DNA of 41,028 bases from Oceanotoga teriensis (GTDB taxonomy: Bacteria; Thermotogota; Thermotogae; Petrotogales; Petrotogaceae). Positions 40,875 through 41,028 of this stretch are shown here, in pieces. Made by a program: the position numbers and the translations under genes. The stretch spans positions 1 through 41,028 of the forward strand of contig NZ_QGGI01000021.1 in NCBI RefSeq assembly GCF_003148465.1. Reading direction: 5' to 3'. The notes beneath the pieces are model-generated. The model saw only the letters and a list, made by a program, of their open reading frames with translations, was not told where the DNA came from and did not search any database. How positions within the stretch are numbered: position 1 is the first letter of the stretch; each line of letters begins with the position of its first letter.

Positions 40875-40948
40875 GAGGTTGAAAAAAAAGGAACCTCCCC
40901 GTAAAATAAAAGTGTAACAAGAATCCATCAAATATTTTACAAAGGAGG
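40875..40948 (+). other. Structured leader of the IS110 transposase
   Basis: Hairpin A pairs GAGGTT (40875-40880) with AACCTC (40892-40897). A longer structure pairs CCTCC (40894-40898) with GGAGG (40944-40948) and GTAAAATA (40901-40908) with TATTTTAC (40933-40940), leaving a 24-base loop. The second hides the transposase ribosome binding site and excludes hairpin A. In IS110 elements this region also encodes the bridge RNA. Confidence 0.45.
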
Positions 40949-40955
40949 AACCTAA

Positions 40956-41028
40956 ATGAATTATACACAAAATAATAAAATAAAACAAGTGGATGAAAAA
41001 ACATTAGTAGTGGGAGTAGATATAGCAA
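40956..41028 (+). CDS. IS110-family transposase, N-terminal end (3' truncated by window)
   Basis: ATG 40956 follows AAAGGAGGA (40941-40949) at a good distance and opens a frame of 24 codons to the window end: MNYTQNNKIKQVDEKTLVVG then VDIA. VVGVDIA is the opening of the RuvC-like DEDD domain of IS110 transposases, where the Asp is the first catalytic residue. IS110 enzymes recombine by a bridge-RNA-guided mechanism. The assignment rests on this one motif plus the setting, so it is good but not certain; another RNase H-fold protein is the alternative. Confidence 0.7.
   Translation, partial: MNYTQNNKIKQVDEKTLVVGVDIA

Larger units (their letters stand above)
40857..41028 (+). mobile_element. 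IS110-family insertion sequence, left part (truncated by window end; left edge uncertain)
   Basis: The element is inferred from the start of an IS110-type transposase. The left edge is placed loosely between 40852 and 40875, because a ribosome binding site-like AAGGAG at 40846-40851 after the riboswitch terminator has no start codon at the expected distance, as if the original gene had been cut off there. IS110 elements have no classical inverted ends, so the edge cannot be fixed here. Confidence 0.55.

Noticed and set aside
40800-41028. Minus-strand open frames across the riboswitch and IS leader
   Set aside because: They run antisense through the aptamer, terminator and transposase start, have no ribosome binding site and are rich in Phe/Leu as expected from reversed A-rich DNA.
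1-41028. CRISPR arrays, tRNA or rRNA genes, prophage genes
   Set aside because: No regularly spaced repeats with unique spacers, no cloverleaf-like GC-rich segments and no phage structural genes were seen.

Overview
The window is AT-rich bacterial DNA (roughly 27% GC by eye) with strong GGAGG-type ribosome binding sites and many intrinsic terminators. The style of the solute-binding proteins, the short cold-shock protein and the NiaR repressor suggest a low-GC Thermotogota of the Petrotogaceae (Oceanotoga/Geotoga-like). This is an inference from resemblance; no rRNA or other phylogenetic marker lies in the window, and another low-GC phylum is not excluded. I found no tRNA, rRNA or CRISPR array.

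Layout. 1-350: end of a chemotaxis receptor and a cold-shock gene. 711-4482: a gluconate operon (kinase, GntP permease, short 6-phosphogluconate dehydrogenase). 4568-8382: an acetyltransferase, then a DUF1801 gene with an OmpR/HisKA two-component system and an unknown membrane-anchored protein. 8571-12364: a ferric-iron-type ABC importer. 12401-15742: a lipoprotein, an RpiR-type regulator, an AraC/GyrI-type regulator and a small truncated GyrI-like protein, with a possible tiny RNA between the last two. 15809-17496: a BceRS-like two-component system, separated from its likely partner, the BceAB-like transporter (23161-25837), by a minus-strand polyol cluster (17526-22829: ROK repressor, xylulokinase, GPH symporter, zinc polyol dehydrogenase). 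26062-29781: a sugar ABC importer without its own ATPase, plus a HAD phosphatase. 29932-32344: divergent MATE exporter and AraC regulator. 32576-34192: an exported ankyrin-repeat protein and a CPBP membrane protease. 34219-35985: a niacin transporter/NiaR operon. 36114-40697: a leader peptide, a MarR regulator and a heterodimeric ABC multidrug exporter. 40764-41028: a fluoride riboswitch with its terminator, followed by an IS110-family transposase cut by the window end.

How the genes work together. The gluconate operon takes gluconate to ribulose 5-phosphate. The polyol cluster would convert xylitol (or arabitol/sorbitol) to a ketose and phosphorylate it, feeding the same pentose phosphate pool. 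The Bce-like sensor and transporter probably form one antimicrobial-peptide resistance module although they are now 5.7 kb apart; a BceR-type box lies directly upstream of the transporter promoter. The MarR/ABC pair has the sequence asymmetry expected of a heterodimeric exporter and is preceded by a translated-looking leader with a five-codon repeat.

The strongest points for follow-up are the fluoride riboswitch whose expected exporter gene is displaced by an IS110 element, the leader peptide before the MarR/ABC operon, the split Bce module, and the consensus promoter that runs straight into a terminator at 15279-15354.
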